Shown: positions 7,674-16,331 of the stretch, one piece after another
Layout of the letters: the number at the start of each line of letters is the position of its first letter
Position numbering within the stretch: position 1 is the first letter of the stretch
Origin: CAVYXK01 sp963708245
GTDB taxonomy: Bacteria; Pseudomonadota; Alphaproteobacteria; Acetobacterales; Acetobacteraceae
Direction of reading: 5' to 3'
NCBI GenBank assembly: GCA_963708245.1
Contig: OY970201.1
Span: 1,178,001-1,242,000, forward strand
DNA length: 64,000 bases
Notes under the pieces: generated by a model
The model's database searches: none
Seen by the model: only the letters and a program-made list of their open reading frames with translations
What the model was told of the DNA's origin: nothing
Translations under genes and position numbers: made by a program

Positions 7674-10600
7674 ATGGACGCAGTCGCCCCTGCCGACACC
7701 GCTGATCTAACCGCTGCCCCCCTGGGGTTCGGTTTCGACCACGCCGATCTCGGCATCCGGGATGGGCTGATCCGGCTGGACCGTTGCTTCCTGCAAGCGC
7801 TTGCCGAGGCCGATGCGCCGCTGCAAACGCGGCTGCTGGCGGCGCGGGTGGCGCCTGAGATGTTGGCCGCCAAGGAGCACAGCGAGCTCCTGGTCGAGCT
7901 TGGCCCGCACCTCGATGGCTTCGTCGCCACGTTGTTCGGCATTGAGGCCGAGATCGAGGCGCTCCAGCAGCAGACCCTGGCGCTCGACCCGATCCATAGC
8001 TGCAAGCGCCTTTTCGTGCAGCGCCAGGCGGTGAAGAAATACGCCGACCCGTCCGGTTTTGACGGCCCCGGTCTGCGCGCAGAACTGGAAACGCGGTTCG
8101 GCGAAGCACTGACCGAGCGTTCCTTCGCCCTGCATGTCCGCGAATGGGAGAAAGCGGGCGACGCCGATGCGCTCGATCTGGCGATGCGCTACGCCGCCTG
8201 GGCGACGCTGACCGAGGGCGGACACGCCGCGCATCCCGGCAACACGCTGTTCCACGTGCCACACAAACTCGATCCGCTGCATCTGATCCCGCTCGAGACG
8301 ATCGAACGCGAGGGCGTGACGATGCTGCGGCTGCCGCCGGACCATTGGCGGCACCGCGACGGCTTTGCGCTGACCGATGCGGGCATGACCGAGCAGCAGG
8401 CACTAGACCAGATGAACTACTGCATCTGGTGCCACGCGCAGGAGAAGGATTCCTGCAGCAAGGGTTTAAAGGACCGTAAGACAGGCCACTACCAGCGATC
8501 GCCGTTCGGTACGGCGCTGACCGGCTGTCCGCTCGACGAAAAGATCAGCGAGATGCACGCGCTGCGCGCGCAGGGCTACGTGCTCGGTGCGTTCGCGGCG
8601 ATTGCGGTCGATAACCCGATGATGGCTGCCACCGGCCATCGCATCTGCAACGACTGCATGAAGGCCTGCATCTATCAGAAGCAGGAGCCGGTCGATATCC
8701 CGCAGGCCGAGACCTCGGTGCTGAAGGACGTGCTGTCACTGCCCTGGGGCGTCGAGATCTATAGCCTGCTGACCCGCTGGAACCCGCTGGACATTCGGCG
8801 CCCGCTGCCAAAGCCGGAAAGCGGGCGTGCCGTGCTGGTGGTCGGCCTGGGGCCGGCAGGCTTCACGCTGGCTCATCACCTGATGAACGACGGGCACACC
8901 GTGGTCGCGGTGGATGGACTGAAGATCGAGCCGCTCGGGTTCGATCCGGCCGCGCCGATCCGTGATGCGGCGACGCTGTTCGAAAACCTGGACGACCGGG
9001 TGATGGCGGGGTTCGGCGGCGTTGCCGAATACGGCATCACGGTGCGCTGGAACAAAAACTATTTGAAACTGATTCGGGTGTTGCTGGAGCGGCGCCCCGA
9101 ATTCGCCTATTTCGGCGGCGTGCGTTTCGGCGGCGGCGGGACGCTCAGCATTGACGACGCCTGGGCGATGGGGTTCGACCACATCGCGCTCTGTATGGGC
9201 GCCGGCAGGCCGACCGTGCTCGACATTCCGAACGGGCTGGCGCGCGGCGTACGGGCGGCGTCGGACTTCCTGATGGCGTTGCAGCTCACCGGGGCGGCCA
9301 AGATGTCGTCTATCGCCAACCTGCAGATCCGCATGCCGGTGGTGGTGGTCGGCGGCGGGCTGACGGCGATCGATACCGCGACCGAGAGCCTCGCCTATTA
9401 CGTGCGCCAGGTGGAGAAATTTGCGCTGCGCTACCACACGCTTGCCGCCGAACAAGGCGCGGAGGCTGTGCGGACGGGCTGGACCGAGGAAGAGTCAGGA
9501 ATCGCCGATGAGTTCCTGGCACATGCGACGGCCATCCGCGCCGAGCGCGAGCTGGCGGCGCAGGAGGGGCGGCCGCCGCGCCTGGCGATGCTGCTGGACG
9601 GCTGGGGCGGCGTCACTATCGCTTATCGGCGCAAGCTGGTGCAGTCGCCGTCCTACACCTTGAACCACGAGGAAGTCGGCAAGGCGTTCGAGGAGGCCGT
9701 GCGCTTCGCCGAGGGTCTGACCCCCCGTGCGGTCGAGGTCGATCGGTTCGGCCATGCAGCCGGGCTGCGCCTCGGGCGGGCGGACGGATCCGAAGTGGTG
9801 CTGCCTGCCCGCGCGGTGCTTGTGGCGGCCGGCACGCGGCCGAACACCGTGCTGGCGCGCGAGGATCGGCGCGTCGTCATCGACGGCAAGTATTTCCGCG
9901 CGATCGACGAGACAGGTGCGCCGGTCATCCCGGCGCAGGCCTCCCCCAAGCCGGAGGTCGCGCAGGTGCTGATGCACCTCGCCCCTGACGGGCGGGCAAT
10001 CAGCTTCTTCGGCGACCTGCATCCGAGCTTCTACGGCAACGTCGTCAAGGCGATGGGGAGCGCCAAACGAGGCTATCCCGTCGTGTCTCGCGTGCTGGCG
10101 GCGCGCGACGCGCCACCGGTCTCCGGCCCGGAACTGATCGCACGATGCCGGGACGCACTCACGGCGACGGTGCACGCGGTGAACCGTCTGACGCCGACCA
10201 TCGTCGAAATCGTGGTGCGAGCGCCGGCGGCGGCCCGCGCATTCCGCCCCGGCCAGTTCTATCGACTGCAAAACTACGAGAGGTTTGCCGGGCGGCTGAC
10301 TGAGCCAGACATCGGCAGCACCGTGCTGACGATGGAGGGGCTGGCGATGACCGGCGCCTGGACCGACCCGGATCGGGGCTTGGTCTCGGTCATCGTGCTG
10401 GAGATGGGCGGCAGCTCCGATCTGTGCGCGCGGCTGAAGCCGGGCGAACCGGTCGTGCTGATGGGTCCGACCGGGACGCCGACGGAGATCGTGGCCGGTG
10501 CGACCGTCGCGCTGGTCGGCGGAGGGCTGGGTAACGCCGTGCTGTTCTCGATCGGGGCGGCCTTGCGAGCTGCCGGGTCGAAGGTGCTGTATTTCGCCGG

Positions 10601-11138
10601 GTACAAGCAGATCGAGGATCGGTACAGGGTCGCCGAGATCGAACGTGCCGCCGATGTGATCGTCTGGTGCTGTGACGAGGCGCCCGGCTTCCAGCCGGGC
10701 CCGTCTCGGCCACAGGACCGCAGTTTCGTGGGCAATATCGTGCAGGGCATGGCGGCCTACGCCGCCGGCCGGCTCGGGCCGCCGGCCATTCCGCTACAGG
10801 CGGCCGACCGGCTGATCGCCATCGGCTCCGACAGGATGATGGAGGCGGTGGGCGCGGCCCGCCACGGCGTGCTGGCCCCCTATCTGAAGCCAGGCCACAC
10901 CGCGATCGGTTCGATCAACAGCCCGATGCAGTGCATGATGAAGGAGGTGTGCGCGCAATGCTTGCAGGTGCACACCGACCCGGCCACGGGCGAGCGGAAC
11001 GTGGTGTTCTCCTGCTTCAACCAGGACCAGGCCCTGGATCGGGTGGATTTCTCGGCCCTGCACGAACGCCTGATCCAAAACGGCGCGCAGGAGAAACTGA
11101 CCGCGCAGTGGATCACCCGCGCGCTGCAGCGGCTCTGA
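7674..11138 (+). CDS. Large FAD/NAD(P)-dependent iron-sulfur oxidoreductase with PyrK-like C-terminal module
   Basis: 1154 residues from ATG 7674 (GTG 7635 is possible). An N-terminal helical region is followed by two cysteine groups, YCIWCHAQEKDSC (~250-261) and CNDCMKAC (~325-332), likely 4Fe-4S ligands. Next come two dinucleotide folds, VLVVGLGPAGF (~388) and VVVVGGGLTAID (~560), as in the GltD/dihydropyrimidine-dehydrogenase flavoprotein class. The last third looks like a ferredoxin-NADP reductase/PyrK module (FRPGQFYRLQ, LVGGGLGNAVLF) ending in CMMKEVCAQC...FSC, the four-Cys [2Fe-2S] pattern of PyrK. So it probably passes electrons between NAD(P)H, two flavins and several clusters within one chain; the substrate is unknown. 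No catalytic partner gene lies next to it. Confidence 0.8.
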   Translation: MDAVAPADTADLTAAPLGFGFDHADLGIRDGLIRLDRCFLQALAEADAPLQTRLLAARVAPEMLAAKEHSELLVELGPHLDGFVATLFGIEAEIEALQQQTLALDPIHSCKRLFVQRQAVKKYADPSGFDGPGLRAELETRFGEALTERSFALHVREWEKAGDADALDLAMRYAAWATLTEGGHAAHPGNTLFHVPHKLDPLHLIPLETIEREGVTMLRLPPDHWRHRDGFALTDAGMTEQQALDQMNYCIWCHAQEKDSCSKGLKDRKTGHYQRSPFGTALTGCPLDEKISEMHALRAQGYVLGAFAAIAVDNPMMAATGHRICNDCMKACIYQKQEPVDIPQAETSVLKDVLSLPWGVEIYSLLTRWNPLDIRRPLPKPESGRAVLVVGLGPAGFTLAHHLMNDGHTVVAVDGLKIEPLGFDPAAPIRDAATLFENLDDRVMAGFGGVAEYGITVRWNKNYLKLIRVLLERRPEFAYFGGVRFGGGGTLSIDDAWAMGFDHIALCMGAGRPTVLDIPNGLARGVRAASDFLMALQLTGAAKMSSIANLQIRMPVVVVGGGLTAIDTATESLAYYVRQVEKFALRYHTLAAEQGAEAVRTGWTEEESGIADEFLAHATAIRAERELAAQEGRPPRLAMLLDGWGGVTIAYRRKLVQSPSYTLNHEEVGKAFEEAVRFAEGLTPRAVEVDRFGHAAGLRLGRADGSEVVLPARAVLVAAGTRPNTVLAREDRRVVIDGKYFRAIDETGAPVIPAQASPKPEVAQVLMHLAPDGRAISFFGDLHPSFYGNVVKAMGSAKRGYPVVSRVLAARDAPPVSGPELIARCRDALTATVHAVNRLTPTIVEIVVRAPAAARAFRPGQFYRLQNYERFAGRLTEPDIGSTVLTMEGLAMTGAWTDPDRGLVSVIVLEMGGSSDLCARLKPGEPVVLMGPTGTPTEIVAGATVALVGGGLGNAVLFSIGAALRAAGSKVLYFAGYKQIEDRYRVAEIERAADVIVWCCDEAPGFQPGPSRPQDRSFVGNIVQGMAAYAAGRLGPPAIPLQAADRLIAIGSDRMMEAVGAARHGVLAPYLKPGHTAIGSINSPMQCMMKEVCAQCLQVHTDPATGERNVVFSCFNQDQALDRVDFSALHERLIQNGAQEKLTAQWITRALQRL

Positions 11139-11262
11139 GACCCGACGGCTTGAGAGGCTGGCTCACCCGCGATCGCCGCACCGCCGGGCCCGGGCCGGCC
11201 GTCCCCGCCCGCTCCCGCGATGCCGCAACCCTAGTGTGACCGGGTGACGGTGCACAAAACTC

Positions 11263-11287
11263 GGAATAAGTTCTGCAGGTCCGCGTC
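11263..11287 (+). promoter_or_regulatory. Candidate ECF-sigma autoregulatory promoter
   Basis: GGAATAA at 11263-11269 and CGTC at 11284-11287 are spaced like the -35/-10 elements of many ECF promoters (GGAAT-N16-CGTC). It lies about 50 bp before the sigma gene, as expected for autoregulation. Confidence 0.55.
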
Positions 11288-11333
11288 ATAACGTTGCGCA
11301 TCGGCGGGACGGTAATCGACCGGTGGTGGGCGA

Positions 11334-11843
11334 ATGGGGATGTCGGTGCTGTCGAAGCTGGAGGAGAACATCCCATCGCTCCGCCGTTACGCCTGGACGC
11401 TGCTCCGGAACTCAAGCGACGCGGATGATCTCGTGCAGGACTGTTTGCTGAAGGCCCTTGATCGGATCGACACGCTACGCACCGAGAGCGACCTCCGGTC
11501 ATGGCTGTTTACGATCATGCACAATCTCTACGTCAACCGCTGGCGGCGCATGAAACTGCGCACCCGAATCGCAGCGGAAAATGCGGAGCCCGATCTCGCC
11601 GTGCCGCCTTCGCAACAGGCGAGTGTAGAAATCCAGGATGTGTTGCGAGGGCTTGCTTCGCTCCCGGAGGAGCAGCGGCAGATCGTTCTGCTGGTTGCCG
11701 TCGAAGGCTTCCAGTACGGCGAGGTGGCGGCCATGCTTGGCATTCCGGTCGGAACCGTGATGTCGCGCCTGAGCCGGGCCCGCGACCGCCTGAGGGAGAT
11801 TGTGGAAGGGCGAGAGCGGCCCTTGCTGCGGAGGGTGAAATGA
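11334..11843 (+). CDS. ECF-family RNA polymerase sigma factor
   Basis: 169 residues with region 2 (YAWTLLRNSSDADDLVQDC, then LRSWLFTIMHNLYVNRWR) and region 4 (LPEEQRQIVLLVAVEGFQY, then VAAMLGIPVGTVMSRLSRAR). It directs RNA polymerase to a small stress regulon. ATG 11334 and in-frame ATG 11340 are both possible. Its stop overlaps the start of the downstream anti-sigma gene as ATGA. A matching promoter motif upstream suggests self-activation when the anti-sigma releases it. Confidence 0.93.
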   Translation: MGMSVLSKLEENIPSLRRYAWTLLRNSSDADDLVQDCLLKALDRIDTLRTESDLRSWLFTIMHNLYVNRWRRMKLRTRIAAENAEPDLAVPPSQQASVEIQDVLRGLASLPEEQRQIVLLVAVEGFQYGEVAAMLGIPVGTVMSRLSRARDRLREIVEGRERPLLRRVK

Positions 11844-12706
11844 CGGCCAGAGAACGCCCGATCGGCGAGGACGAGCTGCATGCCTATGTGGACGGTTTCC
11901 TGGAGCCCGAGCGGCGACTGACTGTCGAGCGGTATCTTGCCGACTACCCCGACGCCGCCGCGCGGATCGCCGGCTGGCAGGCGGTGGGGGACGCCCTGTG
12001 CAACGCGGCGGCGTGGAAATTTCAGGAGCCGGTGCCAGCCGAGCTCAACATCGCCCGGCTGGCCGAGGCACGTATCGCGAGCCGTTGGGGACCCTGGCGA
12101 ATCGCTGCCAGCATCGTGGTTGCCCTGGCAGTGGGCGCGGGATCGGGCTGGCTGGCGCGGGGGCCGAGCGGGGCCACCGATGGCGCCTCGGGTAACAGGG
12201 AGGTCGCTGCGGTACAACCTATCTCCGGGGCGCATCCTGTCCAGCTTGCTGCTGGCCAACCGGCGCAGGTACAGGGTCAGCTAACGCAGCAGTCCGGAGG
12301 TCCGGCGACGCCGCCGGACTTGTCCAAGTCCGGCTATCGGCTGGTCGGGAGACAGCTCGTTGCCACCGAGCAAGGGCCAGCCTGCAAGCTTCTTTACGAC
12401 GACGCCCAAGGAGCCCGTATTACCCTGCTGATGCGCCCTGCGCAGAAGCCCGACGTGAGCGCCACCCAGTTCGCTGAGGCCGGGGGCGGGAACGGCCGGA
12501 AGGCTCCGGAGCTCGCCGAAGCAGGCAGTGACAACGGTGGAAGGGCGCCGCAGTTCGCTGAGGCCAGCGGTGGCAACGTTGGAAGGGCGCCGCAGTTTGC
12601 CGAAGCCAACGGTGACAACGCTGGAAGGGCGCCGCAGCTCGCCGAGGCGGGCGGTGGCAACGGCGGAGGCGCCACAACGTTGGCGGCGGCCCGTCCCTGC
12701 CCCTGA
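11840..12706 (+). CDS. Membrane anti-sigma factor with repeat-expanded periplasmic tail
   Basis: 288 residues. The cytoplasmic N-terminus (EDELHAYVDGFLEPERR, then LADYPDAAARIAGWQ) is the form of anti-sigma factors encoded next to ECF sigmas. One membrane segment follows (IAASIVVALAVGAGSGWLA, ~88-108) and then a periplasmic part. From residue ~211 to 280 the chain is five copies of a 14-residue repeat (consensus F/L-A-E-A-G-G-G-N-G-G-R-A-P-Q), after which it ends PCP. In relatives the region after LVGRQLVATEQGPACKLLYD usually continues to an aromatic-rich end; here that end seems replaced by the repeats. The start is fixed by the ATGA overlap with the sigma gene. Confidence 0.85.
   Translation: MTARERPIGEDELHAYVDGFLEPERRLTVERYLADYPDAAARIAGWQAVGDALCNAAAWKFQEPVPAELNIARLAEARIASRWGPWRIAASIVVALAVGAGSGWLARGPSGATDGASGNREVAAVQPISGAHPVQLAAGQPAQVQGQLTQQSGGPATPPDLSKSGYRLVGRQLVATEQGPACKLLYDDAQGARITLLMRPAQKPDVSATQFAEAGGGNGRKAPELAEAGSDNGGRAPQFAEASGGNVGRAPQFAEANGDNAGRAPQLAEAGGGNGGGATTLAAARPCP
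12470..12679 (+). repeat. Five-copy 42-bp in-frame tandem repeat in the anti-sigma gene
   Basis: Units start at 12470, 12512, 12554, 12596 and 12638; each encodes 14 residues such as FAEASGGNVGRAPQ. The middle copies are closest to one another (GGAAGGGCGCCGCAG shared), and the outer copies have diverged. The length is a multiple of three, so copy-number change would keep the frame. Confidence 0.9.
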
Positions 12707-12771
12707 CCGAGGCGTGGCACTTGTAGAGGACGTTTAGGGTGATTGGGATCGGCAGCGAGCCGCAGCTCCGG

Positions 12772-12832
12772 CACCCTCACCCGCCGCGCTGCCGCGCGGC
12801 GACCTCTCCCACAAGGGCGGCAGAGGTGTAGG
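12772..12832. repeat. Dispersed intergenic palindromic repeat
   Basis: CACCCTCACCCGCCGCGC...GCGGCGACCTCTCCCACAAGGG shares the CTCACCC(G) and GACCTCTCCC blocks of the elements at 29777 and 46256, in reverse orientation. It lies in the 210-bp gap between the anti-sigma gene and aspS, where I see no gene. Confidence 0.6.
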
Positions 12833-12917
12833 TATCCGCGCAGCACTTGCGCCGGCTTGACACCTGCCCGACGCGCGGCCTTGTCTGCCGCCCTTTATTA
12901 ACCGGAACCGGCCTCAG

Positions 12918-14699
12918 ATGCACGCCTATCGCACCCACACAGCCGGCGCGCTGCGCCTTGCCGATGCCGGCCAGACAGCACGGCTGTCCGGCTGGGTGCA
13001 CAGCAAGCGCGACCACGGCGGCCTGCTGTTCATCGACCTGCGCGACCATTACGGCATCACCCAGTGCGTGTTCGCTGCCGGCAGCCCTGCCTTCGACGCG
13101 GCCGACCGGGTGCGGCCGGAGAGCGTGATCACCGTCACTGGCCAAGTCGTGCCGCGCGAGCCCGGCACGGTGAACCCGCGCCTACCGACCGGCGAGATCG
13201 AGTTGCGGGTGAACGAGCTGGTCGTGCAATCGGCCGCCGACGTGCTGCCAATGCAGGTGGCGGGCGACGAGAAATATCCCGAAGAGATCCGCCTAAAATA
13301 TCGCTTCATCGATCTCCGCCGCGACAAACTGCACCGGAACATGATGCTGCGGGCGCAGGTGATTGCCTCGATCCGCCGACGGATGATCGAGGCGGGATTC
13401 ACCGAGTTCGCCACGCCGATCCTCACCGCCTCCAGCCCGGAGGGGGCGCGCGACTTCCTGGTGCCGTCGCGGCTGCATCCCGGGACGTTCTATGCGCTGC
13501 CGCAGGCGCCGCAGCAGTTCAAGCAGCTTATTATGGTCGCCGGTTTCGATCGATACTTTCAGATCGCGCCCTGTTTTCGTGATGAGGCATCGCGTGCGGA
13601 CCGGTCGCCGGGGGAGTTCTATCAGCTCGATTTCGAGATGAGCTATGTGACGCAGGAGGACGTGTTCGCGACGATTGAGCCGGTGCTCGCCGGCGTGTTC
13701 GTGGAGTTCGCGCAGGGGCGAAGCGTCTCGCCGCCGCCGTTCGAACGCATTCCCTATGACACCGCGCTGCTCCGTTATGGTACCGACAAGCCGGACTTGC
13801 GCAATCCGTTGCGGATCAGCGACGTGACCGAGCATTTTGCAGGATCAAAATTCGGTCTGTTTGCCCGCATCGCGGCATCCAGTGGCGTGGTTCGCGCCAT
13901 TCCAGCACCGGGTGCCGCCAGCCAGCCGCGCAGCTTCTTCGACAAGCTGAACGATTGGGCCAAGGAGGAAGGTGCCGGCGGGCTCGGCTATATCGTCTTC
14001 GACCCGGACGGTGCGAAGGGGCCGATCGGTCGCAATCTCGAGCCGGAGCGCGCTGCGGCGATCCGCACCGCCTGCGGCCTGCAGCCCGGTGACGCAGTGT
14101 TCTTCGCTGCCGGCCAGCCCGACACGGCAGCAAAATTTGCCGGCCTGGTACGCACGCGGCTGGGCGAGGAGCTCGGCCTGAGCGAAACCGGCGCGTTCCG
14201 CTTCTGCTGGATCACCGATTTCCCTATGTACGAGCTGAACGAGGAAACTGAGCAGATCGATTTCAGCCACAACCCGTTCAGCATGCCGCAGGGCGGGCTC
14301 GAGGCGCTGAACACGCGGGACCCGCTCTCGATCAAGGCGTTTCAATACGACATCGTGTGCAACGGCGTGGAGCTGTCCTCCGGGGCGATCCGCAACCATC
14401 GCCCGGATATCATGGTGCGCGCGTTCGAAATCGCCGGTTACAGCGCGGCCGAGGTGGAAGCGCGGTTCGGCGGCATGCTGAACGCGTTCCGCTACGGCGC
14501 GCCCCCGCATGGCGGCTCGGCGCCAGGTATCGACCGCATCGTCATGCTGTTGGCGGAAGAGCCGAACCTGCGGGAGGTGATCCTGTTCCCGCTGAACCAG
14601 CAAGGCGAGGACCTGATGATGGGCGCGCCAGCACCGGTCCCGCCGGAGCGGCTCAAGGAGCTGTCGCTGAAGCTCGATCTTCCGCCGAAGCGGGACTGA
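12918..14699 (+). CDS. aspS: Aspartate-tRNA ligase (probably non-discriminating, Asp/Asn)
   Basis: 593 residues, the length of bacterial-type AspRS. Visible parts are the anticodon-binding OB fold (SGWVHSKRDHGGLLFIDLRD), class II motif 2 (YFQIAPCFRDEASRADRSP) and motif 3 near the end (GGSAPGIDRIVMLLAEEPNL). The RDHGG segment carries the histidine seen in non-discriminating AspRS rather than the leucine of E. coli (RDLGS). This suggests the enzyme also charges tRNA-Asn, which would require GatCAB elsewhere in the genome. ATG 12918 matches the family start. It leads a same-strand group with eipB and marC. Confidence 0.97.
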   Translation: MHAYRTHTAGALRLADAGQTARLSGWVHSKRDHGGLLFIDLRDHYGITQCVFAAGSPAFDAADRVRPESVITVTGQVVPREPGTVNPRLPTGEIELRVNELVVQSAADVLPMQVAGDEKYPEEIRLKYRFIDLRRDKLHRNMMLRAQVIASIRRRMIEAGFTEFATPILTASSPEGARDFLVPSRLHPGTFYALPQAPQQFKQLIMVAGFDRYFQIAPCFRDEASRADRSPGEFYQLDFEMSYVTQEDVFATIEPVLAGVFVEFAQGRSVSPPPFERIPYDTALLRYGTDKPDLRNPLRISDVTEHFAGSKFGLFARIAASSGVVRAIPAPGAASQPRSFFDKLNDWAKEEGAGGLGYIVFDPDGAKGPIGRNLEPERAAAIRTACGLQPGDAVFFAAGQPDTAAKFAGLVRTRLGEELGLSETGAFRFCWITDFPMYELNEETEQIDFSHNPFSMPQGGLEALNTRDPLSIKAFQYDIVCNGVELSSGAIRNHRPDIMVRAFEIAGYSAAEVEARFGGMLNAFRYGAPPHGGSAPGIDRIVMLLAEEPNLREVILFPLNQQGEDLMMGAPAPVPPERLKELSLKLDLPPKRD

Positions 14700-14786
14700 C
14701 GGCTGCCGGCCTTGATTTCGCTGAATTCCAGAGGCGTGCGATACGCTCTACACTTCCTGAAGCGCCCGATACGGAGAACCAAGTCC

Positions 14787-15605
14787 ATGCGTCTTCCTGC
14801 CGCCCTGGCGGCTCTGTTGCTGCTCGCCGTCCCGACGGCGGCTGCCCCAACGATTCCGGCTCCGCCGATCCCGACCGAGGCGGTGATCCATCTGGCGGCG
14901 CACCGTGCGCTGTACAAAATGACCCTCAACCAGGCGCGCAGCGGCGACGTGGTCGGTGCGACTGGCACCATGGGCTACGAGGTGATCGACGCCTGCGACG
15001 GCTGGGCCGTGCGCCAGCAACTCGACATGACAATTACCAATACCGATGGCCAGAACATCCGGATGATCTCCGACTACGCCACTTGGGAGTCCAAGGACGG
15101 GCTGCGGTTCCGCTTTCATGTCAAGCAGACCACCGATGGCGCGGTGACCAGTCAGACGGACGGCGACGCCAAACTGGACCGGCCAGGTGGGCCGGGGGTG
15201 GCGCATTACACCACGCCCGAGACGATGACCAAGCCGCTGCCTACCGGCACGCTATTCCCGATGGCCCACACCGCTGCAGTGATCGCCGCGGCCGAAGCCG
15301 ACCGCAAGCATCTCAATCTGCCGCTGTTCGACGGCACCGATGACACTGGCGCCGAGGACAGCTCGATCGTCGTCATTGACTGGAAGAAGCCTCAGGCATC
15401 CAGGTGGCCAACCTTGGCCGCTTTGCCCAGTACGCGCGTTCATATCGCCTTCTTCGGCATGGATTCGGACAGCATGACGCCGGATTACGAGGTAGCGATG
15501 CGCTATTGGGATAATGGCGTCGCCGACGATCTGACGATGGATTTCGGCGACTTCGTGATGGACGCCAAGATGACCAATTTCATGCCGCTGCCGCGCCGGT
15601 GCTAA
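14787..15605 (+). CDS. eipB: EipB-family periplasmic envelope-integrity protein (DUF1849)
   Basis: About 272 residues from ATG 14787 (GGAG 11 nt upstream). The reading frame extends upstream, but this start gives a clean signal peptide (MRLPAALAALLLLAVPTAAA). The mature protein begins AVIHLAAHRALYKMTL and contains GTMGYEVIDACDGWAVRQQL, characteristic of the EipB/DUF1849 family of alphaproteobacteria. It has two cysteines, one in the DACDGW motif and one as the very last residue (PRRC), in keeping with the conserved N- to C-terminal disulfide described for Brucella EipB. The family supports envelope integrity as a beta-spiral periplasmic protein. Confidence 0.88.
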   Translation: MRLPAALAALLLLAVPTAAAPTIPAPPIPTEAVIHLAAHRALYKMTLNQARSGDVVGATGTMGYEVIDACDGWAVRQQLDMTITNTDGQNIRMISDYATWESKDGLRFRFHVKQTTDGAVTSQTDGDAKLDRPGGPGVAHYTTPETMTKPLPTGTLFPMAHTAAVIAAAEADRKHLNLPLFDGTDDTGAEDSSIVVIDWKKPQASRWPTLAALPSTRVHIAFFGMDSDSMTPDYEVAMRYWDNGVADDLTMDFGDFVMDAKMTNFMPLPRRC

Positions 15606-15611
15606 GGTTCC

Positions 15612-16286
15612 GTGGTCGGCACGGCGGTCCAGGCATTCCTGCTTAGCTTTCCGGCGCTGTTTTCGATCATCAACCCGCTGACCGGCGCCTTCATCTTCTT
15701 TGAAGTGACCGAAAGCCGGGCGGAGCGCGAGCGCGAGCGCCTGGCCAGGCAGGTAGCGCTGTATTCCCTACTGGTGATGCTGGTGGCGCTGTGGGCCGGC
15801 TCGTTCATCCTCGCGTTCTTCGGCATCAGCGTTGAGGCACTGCGCATCGGCGGCGGTGCCGTGGTGGCGGCAGCCGCCTGGCACCTGCTGAATGCGCCCG
15901 AACAGCGGGAGGCACAAAAGCAGGAGCAAGCGGCGCCAGTCGAGGGGGCGGAGGACATCGCGCTATTTCCACTGACCATCCCGTTCACCACCGGGCCGGG
16001 AACGATCGCCGTATCGGTGGCGCTCGGTGCCGAGCATCCGCTGGCGCTCTCCGGCTCGCTGCGTTTCTTCGCTGGCCTGAGCGCTGCGGCGGTGGCCAAT
16101 GCCGCGGTGATCTGGCTGGCGTACCGGTTGGGTGACCGCATCGCTCATATGCTCGGTCCGACCGGCACGCGGACCGTAACACGGTTGTTCGCGTTTTTGC
16201 TGCTGTGCATTGGCGTGCAGATTCTGATCACCGGAGTGGAGGGCGTGTTGAGCCCACTGGTGCAGGGAGCCCAACCGGCAGACTGA
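15612..16286 (+). CDS. MarC-family integral membrane protein
   Basis: 224 residues with about six membrane segments. FSIINPLTGAFIFFEVTE near the N-terminus and FPLTIPFTTGPGTIAVSVAL in the middle are the two half-repeat signatures of the MarC family. The function is unsettled in the family; it was once linked to multiple antibiotic resistance and later doubted. The start is GTG 15612, 6 bp after the eipB stop, so it is likely co-transcribed with eipB. Confidence 0.92.
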   Translation: MVGTAVQAFLLSFPALFSIINPLTGAFIFFEVTESRAERERERLARQVALYSLLVMLVALWAGSFILAFFGISVEALRIGGGAVVAAAAWHLLNAPEQREAQKQEQAAPVEGAEDIALFPLTIPFTTGPGTIAVSVALGAEHPLALSGSLRFFAGLSAAAVANAAVIWLAYRLGDRIAHMLGPTGTRTVTRLFAFLLLCIGVQILITGVEGVLSPLVQGAQPAD

Positions 16287-16331
16287 TGATCCGCGCTGGC
16301 CGGGTAAGCTCGCGGCGGAAGGAGGACAGTC

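Noticed and set aside
7069..8403. 444-residue minus-strand open frame over parDE and the start of the large oxidoreductase
   Set aside because: Arg/Pro/Ser-rich shadow; parD, parE and the oxidoreductase account for the DNA. The part at 7490-7640 looks slightly coding-like on the minus strand but has no start or family.
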